From: Roseivirga sp. 4D4 | Lineage (GTDB): Bacteria > Bacteroidota > Bacteroidia > Cytophagales > Cyclobacteriaceae | NCBI RefSeq assembly: GCF_001747095.1 | Contig: NZ_MDGP01000001.1 | Span: forward strand, 1,533,001-1,597,000 | Length of the DNA stretch: 64,000 bases | Reading direction: 5' to 3' | Shown: positions 34,931 to 43,765 of the stretch, in pieces | Numbering within the stretch: position 1 is the first letter of the stretch | Layout of the letters: each line of letters opens with the position of its first letter | Position numbers and translations under genes: made by a program | Notes under the pieces: generated by a model | The model's input: only the letters and a program-made list of their open reading frames with translations | Databases searched by the model: none | Told to the model about the DNA's origin: nothing

Positions 34931-36277
34931 ATGCTAAAGATTAGACCCTATTTTCTTCTGAGTATACTTCTTTGTCTGTTTTGGGCCTGTCAGAAACAGG
35001 AAATTGAGCCAATTACAGAAGACATGAACCCTGTCAAAATAGATGAAAGCATTCCTTTTCGTCTATTAGTAAAAGGAAAAGACAAACTCGACATCCGTTT
35101 GAATGAAAGCGACTTACAACAGACAGCAAAGGTTTATATTACTTCAGGACAAGATACCACCGAGTTAGCAGTTTTTACGCCAGAATCACTTAACAGGTCT
35201 TTGCTAACGATCAATATAGAACACGCCTTTCCTCAAAATGAAATTGACCTATTACTTGAGGTAAGAAGAGAGTATAATGATACTATTTATCAAATACCTG
35301 TACTTAACTATACCCACCGGTATGTAAATGATATTCAAAGCGAGCGATTAATTGAGTTCGATGACTTTCTGTACGAATATGACCTTTCTCCTGATGGGTC
35401 TACCTTTTTTTATTCGATTCATCCTTCTGATGGTATTTCCAATGCTCGGTTATATAGTTACAATTTGCGGACTAGAGAAAATAATTTGTTAGAAGAAAAC
35501 TTTAGAGCAAGTGACATTCGCGCTATTTCTAACTATGAGTATTACTATGTGACAAAGTATGATGGAGATAAATTTCTTACCTCAGATTCAGCACTCCTAG
35601 TACGTAAAAATTTATTAACCAAAGAAGAGAAAAGGATAACGGAAGTATCTTATAGTTATGGTCGTTTTTCAAGAGTAATTGACGACCGAATACTAGTGGC
35701 TCGTCCTGTGCAAACTGAGCCTGCCTCATACCATATCAACACAACCAACGATGAATTAACTGAAGTCAGTTTTGACTTTTTCAGAATGAGAGAACCTAGA
35801 ATAGACCACATTTGGCTAGGTAATTCTCGTGTATTACCAAACTCTGGTTTACAAGAATTTGACTTGGCCGGTGAGCAAGACTTTAACATTATAGCCTATG
35901 ATAATGTGAAGGAGCAGGTACAAGGAACACTTTATTCTTTCGAAGACGATGATTTTTTCAGTTTTCAAAAATTAGTAGTATATGAAAATGGAAATATCAT
36001 TCTTGAAGAACCTGAAAAGCAACGAAAATCGATGTCAGTGGTTAATGGAAAAAATCCCGCTGAAAAGCCAATTATAATTTATCAACAATTTCATGATAAT
36101 TCTTATGGTGCTAATGATGGGTTTTATTGGTTTAGTGCGAGTAACCCTTCCGGACAATTACTACTATCTGAACCTGAAAGCAAGCATAACACTTTTTGGA
36201 TAGATGATGATCATTATATAAATGTCACGCCAAATGGCTTAGATTTATATACGGTACCGAACGATTTAGATAAATAA
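34931..36277 (+). CDS. Lipoprotein with propeller-like repeats, sigma-54-type promoter upstream
   Basis: A 448-residue lipoprotein (lipobox FWAC, C20). After a polar N-terminal part (with ITSGQDTTELAVF, a beta-sandwich-like domain) come strands such as DLSPDGSTFFYSIHP, RLYSYNLRTRENNLLEEN and DALLVRKNLL that suggest a PD40-like beta-propeller. No enzyme motif is visible and no family is recognised. It is the only gene in the window, apart from groES, with a good sigma-54-type promoter, so it may be switched on by an activator in response to some envelope signal (inference). The gap of 314 bases downstream holds no intact gene. Confidence 0.72.
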   Translation: MLKIRPYFLLSILLCLFWACQKQEIEPITEDMNPVKIDESIPFRLLVKGKDKLDIRLNESDLQQTAKVYITSGQDTTELAVFTPESLNRSLLTINIEHAFPQNEIDLLLEVRREYNDTIYQIPVLNYTHRYVNDIQSERLIEFDDFLYEYDLSPDGSTFFYSIHPSDGISNARLYSYNLRTRENNLLEENFRASDIRAISNYEYYYVTKYDGDKFLTSDSALLVRKNLLTKEEKRITEVSYSYGRFSRVIDDRILVARPVQTEPASYHINTTNDELTEVSFDFFRMREPRIDHIWLGNSRVLPNSGLQEFDLAGEQDFNIIAYDNVKEQVQGTLYSFEDDDFFSFQKLVVYENGNIILEEPEKQRKSMSVVNGKNPAEKPIIIYQQFHDNSYGANDGFYWFSASNPSGQLLLSEPESKHNTFWIDDDHYINVTPNGLDLYTVPNDLDK

Positions 36278-36591
36278 ATCGAAGCCTATTAGATCTCCAA
36301 AATTCATAAAAAAATATCTATTTCTACAGCGCATTTAAGTTTCATGGAAAAGGTACCCAATGCTAATGGAAAAAAAGTCGGTACCGGCCAAATCAACTAC
36401 ATATATCAGATCATAGTCTCCATACTTGTCCATTTTGTGCGAAGCCATCATTGATCTCTAGACGACAAACTCTGTTCGTACACATCACTACGCTTATTGA
36501 AAAAATTAGAAAACACCTGAAAATCAAAAAGTATATCGATCCATTTTACAAAAGTGATGTTCCCGTTTAGTGAAATTTTCTAAATTGGTTT
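36278..36591. other. Intergenic stretch with no intact gene
   Basis: This 314-base gap is AT-rich, with no terminator, promoter match or RNA gene that I could find. Its only notable content is a 37-codon piece on the minus strand that resembles the TRIC channel N-terminus, listed separately. Confidence 0.6.
36335..36448 (-). pseudogene. Possible remnant of a second TRIC-family gene
   Basis: On the minus strand a 37-residue frame reads ...DLIYVVDLAGTDFFSIS... and then stops. Aligned to the intact TRIC gene 1.5 kb away (DLVYIVDLAGTCVFAIS), 12 of 17 residues match, including VDLAGT in full. The matching codons differ mainly at silent positions, which suggests old protein-level homology, not a fresh copy. 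Only the first membrane helix is recognisable; the rest is lost or never existed. Chance similarity in a hydrophobic stretch cannot be excluded. Confidence 0.33.
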
Positions 36592-37146
36592 ATGCCTTCA
36601 ATCAACATTCGATTTGTGCAACCATCGGACGCACCAGACTTGTTGAAAATATATGCACCTATTGTTCTAGAGACCGCTACCTCTTTTGAAACAGAGGTAC
36701 CCACTGTTTCAAACTTCTCTGATCGGATCAAAGCGTATTCCTCAAAATCGCCCTGGCTTGTAGCCGAAGTCAATGGGCAAATTGCTGGTTATGCTTATGG
36801 TACAGCGCATAGATCAAGACAGGCTTATCAGTGGAATCAAGAAGTAACCGTTTATGTGCACCCAAACTTTCAAAGGCAAGGCATTGCTCGTAAGCTCTAT
36901 ACTAAACTACTTGAGCTACTTAAGTTCATGGGCTTTCGAAAAGCAATAGCCGTGATCACCATACCCAATGATGCAAGTATCAAGTTCCATACAAGCATGG
37001 GTTTCAAGCACATTGGAGAAATGCAAAATGTAGGTTTCAAACTAGGACAATGGCACAGTACCAGTTGGTGGGATTTAGAATTAAATGCTGCCAGCAATGA
37101 ACCCGAAGAAATTAAAGTCATGTCGTCCATAAACCACCTACTTTGA
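36592..37146 (+). CDS. GNAT acetyltransferase, phosphinothricin-type
   Basis: A 184-residue GNAT N-acetyltransferase resembling the phosphinothricin/methionine-sulfoximine type (Pat/YncA). Features are IYAPIVLETATSFETEVP near residue 20, VTVYVHPNFQRQGIARKLY (the acetyl-CoA site, about 82-100) and SIKFHTSMGFKHIGEMQNVGFKLGQWH. These enzymes acetylate the amino group of glutamate-like compounds. The last base overlaps the MFS transporter start (TGATG), so acetylation and efflux may be coupled, a common pairing for detoxification (inference). Confidence 0.87.
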   Translation: MPSINIRFVQPSDAPDLLKIYAPIVLETATSFETEVPTVSNFSDRIKAYSSKSPWLVAEVNGQIAGYAYGTAHRSRQAYQWNQEVTVYVHPNFQRQGIARKLYTKLLELLKFMGFRKAIAVITIPNDASIKFHTSMGFKHIGEMQNVGFKLGQWHSTSWWDLELNAASNEPEEIKVMSSINHLL

Positions 37147-38453
37147 TGTCTGTAGATGCAAAGCCCACACTATTCCCGGTATTAACTGTCAACTTCATTG
37201 GAACGCTGGGTTACAGTATTGTTTTGCCCTTTCTAGTATTCCTGGTCAATGATTTCGGTGGAAATGAGTTTATCTATGGTATTATGGGTTCCGTATATCC
37301 CGCTTTCCAATTTTTCGGTGCACCTGTGTTGGGCAGATGGTCAGACAAGTATGGAAGGAAGAGAATTCTGTTTTTAAGCCAGGCAGGAACCTTATTGGCC
37401 TGGGCAATTTTTATGGTAGCTCTTTTTGCCCCCAAAACCATATTATGGGAAGCCGAAAGCACGACTATCGGCAGTTTTGCATTGACAGTCCCTCTTATTG
37501 TTCTCTTTGCCGCTAGAGCGCTAGACGGTATTACTGGAGGAAATATTTCCGTGGCTAATGCTTACCTATCTGACGTCTCCACAGATGAAACCAGAAAAGC
37601 CAACTTCGGGAAAATGGCTATGTCATCAAGCCTAGGATTCATTCTCGGTCCTACAATTGCAGGGCTCCTGGGGGCTACACAATTCGAAGAAGCCCTACCT
37701 GTGGGTGCCGCCATGCTTATTTCCATGGTCGCGCTCTATGTAATTTGGTTTAGACTTCCAGAATCCAAACCGGATTTGGTTAAGCCTGATCTGAAACAAT
37801 TTAAACTCAGCAAGCTTTTCGCTACGGAGCAAAAAGACTGTTATGAAGTAAAAGACTGTCCAGACAAAGGGTTGAAGGCAGTGTTAAAAGTCAAGCATAT
37901 TCCTTTTATGCTGTTGATCTACTTCATCACATTTCTGGGTTTTAGTTTCTTCTATGTATCGTTTCCAATGCATGCCCTAAAGGTGTTAGAATGGACAGCA
38001 TTCGAACTGGGCATCTTCTTCTCCATCATGAGTGGTCTCTTGATTTTAGTTCAGGGCCCATTGCTCAGTAGGCTTTCTAAACACGCCTCCGATGAACTTC
38101 TCATCGCCATTGGTAGTCTTATGCTGGTTGGAAACTTTCTACTGATAAGTTCTTCTAATGTGGTATTGACTTACAGTGCCCTGGTCTTCTTTGCCTTGGG
38201 TAATGGTCTGATGTGGCCCTCTTTCTTATCATTATTATCCAAATATGCCGGCAATGAGCAGCAAGGTGCTGTTCAGGGTGTAGCCAATAGTGCAGGAAGT
38301 CTAGCGAGTATCTTAGGCCTGCTTATTGGCGGTTGGTTATATGGAAGTGTCGGCAACATAACCTTCTACACTGCTGCGGCTCTTTTATTCCTGATCTTTC
38401 TCTTATCATTTCGTTTATTTACGATGCAACGAAATCAAGTTGATCCTAAGTGA
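37146..38453 (+). CDS. MFS transporter, TetA-like efflux type
   Basis: A 435-residue major facilitator with about 12 hydrophobic helices. The motif GRWSDKYGRKRILF between helices 2 and 3 is the conserved motif A of the family. The order of segments and GITGGNISVANAYLSDVS resemble the TetA-like drug/proton antiporters. A central cytoplasmic loop (about residues 205-245) holds two cysteines, DCYEVKDCPD, which is unusual. The substrate is unknown. It overlaps the GNAT and the glycosylase genes by a base or a few, forming a three-gene operon. Confidence 0.87.
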   Translation: MSVDAKPTLFPVLTVNFIGTLGYSIVLPFLVFLVNDFGGNEFIYGIMGSVYPAFQFFGAPVLGRWSDKYGRKRILFLSQAGTLLAWAIFMVALFAPKTILWEAESTTIGSFALTVPLIVLFAARALDGITGGNISVANAYLSDVSTDETRKANFGKMAMSSSLGFILGPTIAGLLGATQFEEALPVGAAMLISMVALYVIWFRLPESKPDLVKPDLKQFKLSKLFATEQKDCYEVKDCPDKGLKAVLKVKHIPFMLLIYFITFLGFSFFYVSFPMHALKVLEWTAFELGIFFSIMSGLLILVQGPLLSRLSKHASDELLIAIGSLMLVGNFLLISSSNVVLTYSALVFFALGNGLMWPSFLSLLSKYAGNEQQGAVQGVANSAGSLASILGLLIGGWLYGSVGNITFYTAAALLFLIFLLSFRLFTMQRNQVDPK

Positions 38454-39034
38454 GCCAACCCTTCGAAACCCTATTATCAGATATCAAAGCCTGTCGCATT
38501 TGTGAAGGCAAATTTCCACATGAACCTAATCCGGTAGTTTCGCTGAGTGAGAAATCACGAATTCTAGTCATTGGCCAGGCACCAGGAACCAAAGTGCATG
38601 CTTCAGGAATTCCCTGGGATGATGCATCTGGCAGAAACTTAAGAAAGTGGCTCGGAGTGACTGACGATCAGTTCTACGATACAGATCTATTTGGAATTGT
38701 GCCAATGGGTTTTTGTTATCCTGGAAAAGGTAAGTCTGGAGACCTCCCGCCAAGACCAGAGTGCGCTCCAGAATGGCACACAAAAATCTTTGACCACCTC
38801 AAAAACATAAAACTCACCTTGCTGATCGGTCAGTATGCCCAGAAGTATTATTTAGGTAACCGCATCGAATCAACCTTGACTGAAACTGTCAAGAACTTTG
38901 AAGTCTATTTACCAAACTACTTCTGTTTAGTTCACCCCTCACCTCGAAATGGCATTTGGATGCGAAAGAACCCTTGGTTTGAAGAATTGGTTGTTCCGGA
39001 ATTGCAGCACACCGTCAAAGAGATTATCCACTGA
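38450..39034 (+). CDS. Uracil-DNA-glycosylase superfamily protein
   Basis: A 194-residue member of the uracil-DNA glycosylase superfamily. The motif GQAPGTKVHASGIPWDDASG (about residues 42-61) is the substrate-binding loop, and HPSPRN (about 161-166) is the second motif. A CRIC pair near residue 15 and CYPG and PECAP later suggest a metal or iron-sulfur site as in UDG families 4 and 5, but only partly. It would excise damaged bases or have a related role. The GTG start overlaps the MFS stop by four bases. Confidence 0.82.
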   Translation: MSQPFETLLSDIKACRICEGKFPHEPNPVVSLSEKSRILVIGQAPGTKVHASGIPWDDASGRNLRKWLGVTDDQFYDTDLFGIVPMGFCYPGKGKSGDLPPRPECAPEWHTKIFDHLKNIKLTLLIGQYAQKYYLGNRIESTLTETVKNFEVYLPNYFCLVHPSPRNGIWMRKNPWFEELVVPELQHTVKEIIH

Positions 39035-39046
39035 TTATTAGGACAT

Positions 39047-39080
39047 AAAAAAAGCTCCTTCATATACTGAAAGAGCTTTT
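39047..39080. terminator. Two-way terminator between the glycosylase and M16 genes
   Basis: Stem AGCTC / GAGCT and TTCA / TGAA with one mismatch. T runs flank it on both strands (longer on the minus strand), so it can end transcription of both convergent genes. Confidence 0.8.
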
Positions 39081-39097
39081 CATTTACTGCTATTATT

Positions 39098-41947
39098 CTA
39101 TTTCTTGATTACTAAGCTCTCATCGTCTTTATTGACCAAAACTGGTTTACCAAGACCTACATTATTCAATCTTTTAAGCTGTGTTTTACCATCTCCCACT
39201 ACTACATAGATTAACTTATCAGGGTTCATATATTCGGCAATTAGTCTTTTGGCCTCAGCTACGTCCATTGACTTAAGTGTAGCTTCGTCCTTTTGCACAT
39301 AATCCAAAGGAAGGTCATAAGTAGAAATGTTCTGTAGTATTCCTACCAAACTACCCAAAGTCTCATAAGACTGCGTATTACTTCTTAAAATGGAAGTCTT
39401 GGTCGAGTTCATATCCTCCTCAGAAAACTCTGTACCGTAGTTGTCCAAAATCTCTTTGAAGAGTTCTACTGACTCTTTTGTCACATTACTCCTTACACTC
39501 GAAGCTGCCGTAAACGCGGTACCATTCTGCTTTCTTGAATAGTTAGAGAAGGCACCGTAGGTATACCCTTTTTCTAATCTGAGCTTCTTGAAGAGTATGG
39601 AACCAGAACCTGACCCCAACTTGTAGTTAGCCATGGTGGCCGCAGCATAGTCACTATTATCGCCCTCCATACTCACACGCCCGATATTGATAACCGACTG
39701 TTTTGCATCCGGGTAATCCACAAAGTAAATGCGCGAATCTAACGATGGCGCCTTGATCTCATATGAAGGAAAGTTTACTTCTTTGCGCTCCCAATCGTTA
39801 AAAATATCTAGAGACCCAACCACGTCCTCTTCACTAATAGCTCCTACAAAATGAAAAGAAGCGATAGACGGAGAAAAGTTAGTGTTGTAATATGCCTTTA
39901 AGTCTTCCAATGTAATTCCACTCACAGAACTTGCAGTACCAGAAACTGGGTTTGCGAAGATATGGTCTTCACCATACAATACTTTATTAAAAACTTTTGA
40001 AGCAATCGCATTGGGATTGGCATTGCGTTGTTGGATAGAATTCAATGCAGAGCTTTTGATTCTCTCGAATTCAGCTTCATCCCAACGAGGCTGGGTAATC
40101 ACCTCATGAACCAAAGCCAGTACTTTATCATAGTTCTTAGCCAAGCAGTTCCCAGAAATGGTCATATACTCTTGAGATGTGAATACTCTGACACTTGCAC
40201 CCAATTGACCAATTGCCTCTTGAAGTTCTTGAGGAGTTCTATTCGCTGTACCCTCCATCATCATGTTATCCAATAATGCTGAGGTTCCAACTTTTTCTGG
40301 CTGATCCAGTAGCATTCCTCCTTTGATACGAATGCTGAATTGTGCCATTGGAAGCTCATCTTGATAAATGTGCAGTACGTTCATCCCATTCGCTAAGGCT
40401 GCTTTCGAGATGGATGGTGGAGTAAAACTCAACTCTCCTTTCAATGGAGGTGCGGTACTCCTATCTATTTTAGATGCCGTTTTAACAAACTCAACATCCT
40501 TTTCATACTTGTCAAGATTACCTTCAGCACCTTGAACAATGGCCTCCTCCACCACAGATGCCTTTACGGAACCATCCAGTACTAAATCCCCTTGTCCTAC
40601 TGGCACAAAGCTGGTCGCCAAGAAATTCTGATCCTTAATGTATTGGTTGTAGACACGCATGATGTCTTCACGCGTAACAGCCAAGCTGTTCTGTAGGTCT
40701 GTTGTTATGTATCCTGGATCACCAGCAAAAGTATTATAATCAGCAAGCTGATATGCTTTATTGAATACACTTGAGGCAGAGTTATAAACGTTAGTTTCCA
40801 AGCCAATCTTAATCCTGTCCAAATCAGCATCCGAGAATCCTTCTGTTTCGAACCGCTCAAAAGCTTCATCAAAAGCAGCTTTCAGATCATTGAGGTTAGT
40901 ACCATCGAAAGCTCGAGCACCTAACTTAAATGTTCCAGCGATCTCATTAGAACTATTAAAAGTATAGACAGAGGGCGCTAGTTTCTTTTCTTCCACGATC
41001 ACTTTATATAAGGCTGACTTCTTTCCATCAGTCAATATTTGACCTAGAAGATCAAGCGCCCACATATCTGGGTGGTACTTTTCCACTGTTGGCCATACCA
41101 TTTCCAGATCAGGTAGGTTAGCGAACTTATCTTCATGAAAAAGTAGCTTATTGGCATTCAATACAGCAGGCATGGGCTCAATTGCTTCAACCTCTTCGCG
41201 TGGCTCCAATTCCCCGAAGTACTTTTCTACTAGAGCCTCGGCATCCGCTTCGTCAATATCTCCAGCGATAACAAGAGTGGCATTGTTCACTCCATACCAC
41301 TTTTCATAAAACTCTCTAACATCATCAATAGTGGCGTTTTGAAGATCTTCCAGACTACCGATAACATCCCAGCTATAAGGATGCCCCTCAGGATAAAGAT
41401 TGGTTAGTTGAACATACTCTTTGTGTCCATAGGGTCTGTTATCGACACCTTGTCTTTTTTCGTTCTTTACAACTTGCTTTTCGTTTTCAAGCCCCCATTC
41501 TGAAACAGTATTGATAAAGAAGCCCATTCTGTCAGACTCCATCCAAAGTACTTGTTCTAGCGCATCACTAGGAACTGTTTCGAAATAAACCGTTCCATCG
41601 GTCCACGTTCCTCCATTGAAAGAGCCACCAAGGTCATTCATGTTTTTGATGAAGTTACCCGCCCCCACATTTTCAGAATTCTGAAACAACATATGCTCAA
41701 AGAAATGGGCAAAACCTGTCTTACCAACCTTCTCACGATTAGAACCTACATGGTAGAGTACCGCTACGGCCACCATTGGATCTGAAGTATCTTGATGCAA
41801 AACTACCTCAAGGCCATTTTCTAAGGTGTACTTCTTATAATCGATACTAAAATCATCAGATGATGAGTTGACCGATACATCACAGGCCGTTGTAACAAAC
41901 AAAAACAATACGAGTAAGCTGCCTAGTTTCTTCAAATTGTATTTCAT
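39098..41947 (-). CDS. M16-family zinc peptidase lipoprotein (two-module)
   Basis: A 949-residue pitrilysin/insulinase-type (M16) peptidase with a lipoprotein signal (lipobox TTAC, C22). The inverted zinc motif is H81-F-F-E84-H85, with the distal glutamate expected near NEKQVVKNEKRQ. Two M16 halves are visible: active residues about 35-470 and inactive residues about 510-930, the usual single-chain clamshell. It likely degrades peptides in the periplasm or at the outer membrane. It is flanked by terminators on both sides. Confidence 0.92.
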   Translation of the reverse strand: MKYNLKKLGSLLVLFLFVTTACDVSVNSSSDDFSIDYKKYTLENGLEVVLHQDTSDPMVAVAVLYHVGSNREKVGKTGFAHFFEHMLFQNSENVGAGNFIKNMNDLGGSFNGGTWTDGTVYFETVPSDALEQVLWMESDRMGFFINTVSEWGLENEKQVVKNEKRQGVDNRPYGHKEYVQLTNLYPEGHPYSWDVIGSLEDLQNATIDDVREFYEKWYGVNNATLVIAGDIDEADAEALVEKYFGELEPREEVEAIEPMPAVLNANKLLFHEDKFANLPDLEMVWPTVEKYHPDMWALDLLGQILTDGKKSALYKVIVEEKKLAPSVYTFNSSNEIAGTFKLGARAFDGTNLNDLKAAFDEAFERFETEGFSDADLDRIKIGLETNVYNSASSVFNKAYQLADYNTFAGDPGYITTDLQNSLAVTREDIMRVYNQYIKDQNFLATSFVPVGQGDLVLDGSVKASVVEEAIVQGAEGNLDKYEKDVEFVKTASKIDRSTAPPLKGELSFTPPSISKAALANGMNVLHIYQDELPMAQFSIRIKGGMLLDQPEKVGTSALLDNMMMEGTANRTPQELQEAIGQLGASVRVFTSQEYMTISGNCLAKNYDKVLALVHEVITQPRWDEAEFERIKSSALNSIQQRNANPNAIASKVFNKVLYGEDHIFANPVSGTASSVSGITLEDLKAYYNTNFSPSIASFHFVGAISEEDVVGSLDIFNDWERKEVNFPSYEIKAPSLDSRIYFVDYPDAKQSVINIGRVSMEGDNSDYAAATMANYKLGSGSGSILFKKLRLEKGYTYGAFSNYSRKQNGTAFTAASSVRSNVTKESVELFKEILDNYGTEFSEEDMNSTKTSILRSNTQSYETLGSLVGILQNISTYDLPLDYVQKDEATLKSMDVAEAKRLIAEYMNPDKLIYVVVGDGKTQLKRLNNVGLGKPVLVNKDDESLVIKK

Positions 41948-41968
41948 ATTGATTAGGGTTTAAATGGT

Positions 41969-41996
41969 ATAAAAAAGCCCCGATCAAATCGGGGCT
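41969..41996 (-). terminator. Terminator of the POT transporter gene
   Basis: Perfect 9-bp stem AGCCCCGAT / ATCGGGGCT with a CAA loop; on the minus strand followed by TTTTTTATA. Confidence 0.93.
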
Positions 41997-42004
41997 TCAA
42001 TTCT

Positions 42005-43543
42005 TTAATGTACATCACCCATGAGTTTCCTCAATGGTTTGTTAAATGCCAATAACAGCAAGGCTGCACCAAAAGTGGTTAGTACAATGGTCATATACTG
42101 AGAAGGCATATTGGCCAATGCTTCGGCATCTCCCCCACTTGCTTCTCCAGCGATCAGCCCGGCCAATAGGTTACCGAGTGATACAGAAAGGAACCAGATT
42201 CCCATCATTTGCCCTTGATAGCCTTTAGGGGCCAATTTGGTTGTCAAACTCAAGCCTACCGGACTTAAACTCAACTCTCCCCAAGTATGGAAGAGGTAAG
42301 TAAAGATCAACCAAGTAGGTGCTGCCATGTCTCCTGAAGCAGCAATTTTTGCTGCAAAGTACATCACGAAGAAGCCTGCCGCCACACCAAATAGTCCGAA
42401 GAAGAATTTCAAAGGTGAGCTTGGCTCAAGATTTCTTTTGGCCAACCAAATCCACATCGCACCAAAGAATGGGGCAAACAGGATAATGAAGGTTGAGTTA
42501 ACAGATTGGAACCATCCTGCTGGCATCTCCCAGCCGAAGATGGATCTATCCGTAAATCGCTCTGCGAATAAATTGAGAGTAGATCCTGCCTGTTCAAAGC
42601 CTGACCAAAAGATAGCTGAGAAAACAAAGACAACACCCATTGCAATCACCTTCTTACGATCACTGGCTTCCAGTTTACCCAAAAGAATAATGTAACCGAG
42701 ATAAGAAAAGGCTACGATAGCAATTACAACTCCTGAAACATTGGCAATAGCACTTGCATTTACTGGAATTACTCCAGCGAACATTAACACGAGAAGAATG
42801 CCTAATACACCTACAATAGTAGTAGTCGTTTTTTTCAGGCTACTTTGCGATTCTTGCTCCTCCGGTGTTTCGATAACAGGAGCATTTCCCACATCAGAAA
42901 GGCTATTAGAAGTCAATTTATATTGAATAAGGCCTAAGACCATACCAAAACCGGCAAGACCAAAACCTAAATGCCAATTCACTTCTGCAACGGCACTCGT
43001 AAGCAATGGCGCTGCAAAGGCTCCTATGTTGATACCCATATAAAATATAGAAAAGCCTGCATCCCTCTTGCTATCTCCAGGTGCATAAAGCTGTCCGACA
43101 ATTGAGCTGATATTCGGTTTTAGAAGACCCGTACCGATAACAATAAGAATCAGTCCCAAGAAAAAAGCATTGGTATCCAAGGCAGTCAACTCAGCTTTCT
43201 CAGCAGCACCAGAAAAGAGCTGCATTATCCCAGGTATTCCCATCGTAAAGTGGCCCAATGCTATAATGATACCACCATACCAAACTGACTTTTTAAGACC
43301 AAATAAACGATCGGCTAACCAACCACCAGGTAGTGCTAGCAAATACACACCCATGGTATAGAGGCCATAAATGGCTCCGGAGGTTTTATCATCAAAACCT
43401 AAACCACCTTCCGTAACGGCAGTGGCCATAAATAAAATAAGTAGAGCCCGCATACCATAGTAGCTAAACCGCTCCCACATTTCCGTAAAGAAAAGCGTGG
43501 CTAGCCCTCTAGGGTGGCCCCAAATCGTCTTCTGATCTGACAT
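42005..43543 (-). CDS. Proton-dependent oligopeptide transporter (POT/PTR)
   Basis: A 512-residue POT-family symporter that takes up di- and tripeptides with protons. Early motif WERFSYYGMRALLILFM includes the E-R-F/Y proton-coupling segment, and GLYTMGVYLLALPGGWLADR is the PTR2 signature. About 14 hydrophobic helices are present, as usual for bacterial members with two extra helices. In this window the S9 peptidase, GGT and M16 peptidase would supply substrates, so peptide use seems a common theme (inference). Its own terminator follows. Confidence 0.94.
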   Translation of the reverse strand: MSDQKTIWGHPRGLATLFFTEMWERFSYYGMRALLILFMATAVTEGGLGFDDKTSGAIYGLYTMGVYLLALPGGWLADRLFGLKKSVWYGGIIIALGHFTMGIPGIMQLFSGAAEKAELTALDTNAFFLGLILIVIGTGLLKPNISSIVGQLYAPGDSKRDAGFSIFYMGINIGAFAAPLLTSAVAEVNWHLGFGLAGFGMVLGLIQYKLTSNSLSDVGNAPVIETPEEQESQSSLKKTTTTIVGVLGILLVLMFAGVIPVNASAIANVSGVVIAIVAFSYLGYIILLGKLEASDRKKVIAMGVVFVFSAIFWSGFEQAGSTLNLFAERFTDRSIFGWEMPAGWFQSVNSTFIILFAPFFGAMWIWLAKRNLEPSSPLKFFFGLFGVAAGFFVMYFAAKIAASGDMAAPTWLIFTYLFHTWGELSLSPVGLSLTTKLAPKGYQGQMMGIWFLSVSLGNLLAGLIAGEASGGDAEALANMPSQYMTIVLTTFGAALLLLAFNKPLRKLMGDVH

Positions 43544-43719
43544 AGTTGAATTTTTCGTTTTAGAATAACCTTTGAATCTAACATGAGTGAAAGCATTTTA
43601 CAAATCGTATTTCAACAAATGGTCCAATCCTTCCCTTACACATAGGTTCCACTGATCAAAAAGTCGAACATTAAGGCTTATTTCAGGTTCATTTAAAAGG
43701 TATTTACATTCGCAATACT

Positions 43720-43727
43720 TACCTTTG
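43720..43727 (+). promoter_or_regulatory. pckA: -7 box (TAnnTTTG) for pckA
   Basis: TACCTTTG matches the Bacteroidota consensus, 39 bases before the pckA ATG. No clear -33 element at 19-20 bases. Confidence 0.5.
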
Positions 43728-43765
43728 CAATCGTTTTCACAAAGAGAGAAAATTAACCAAAAATC

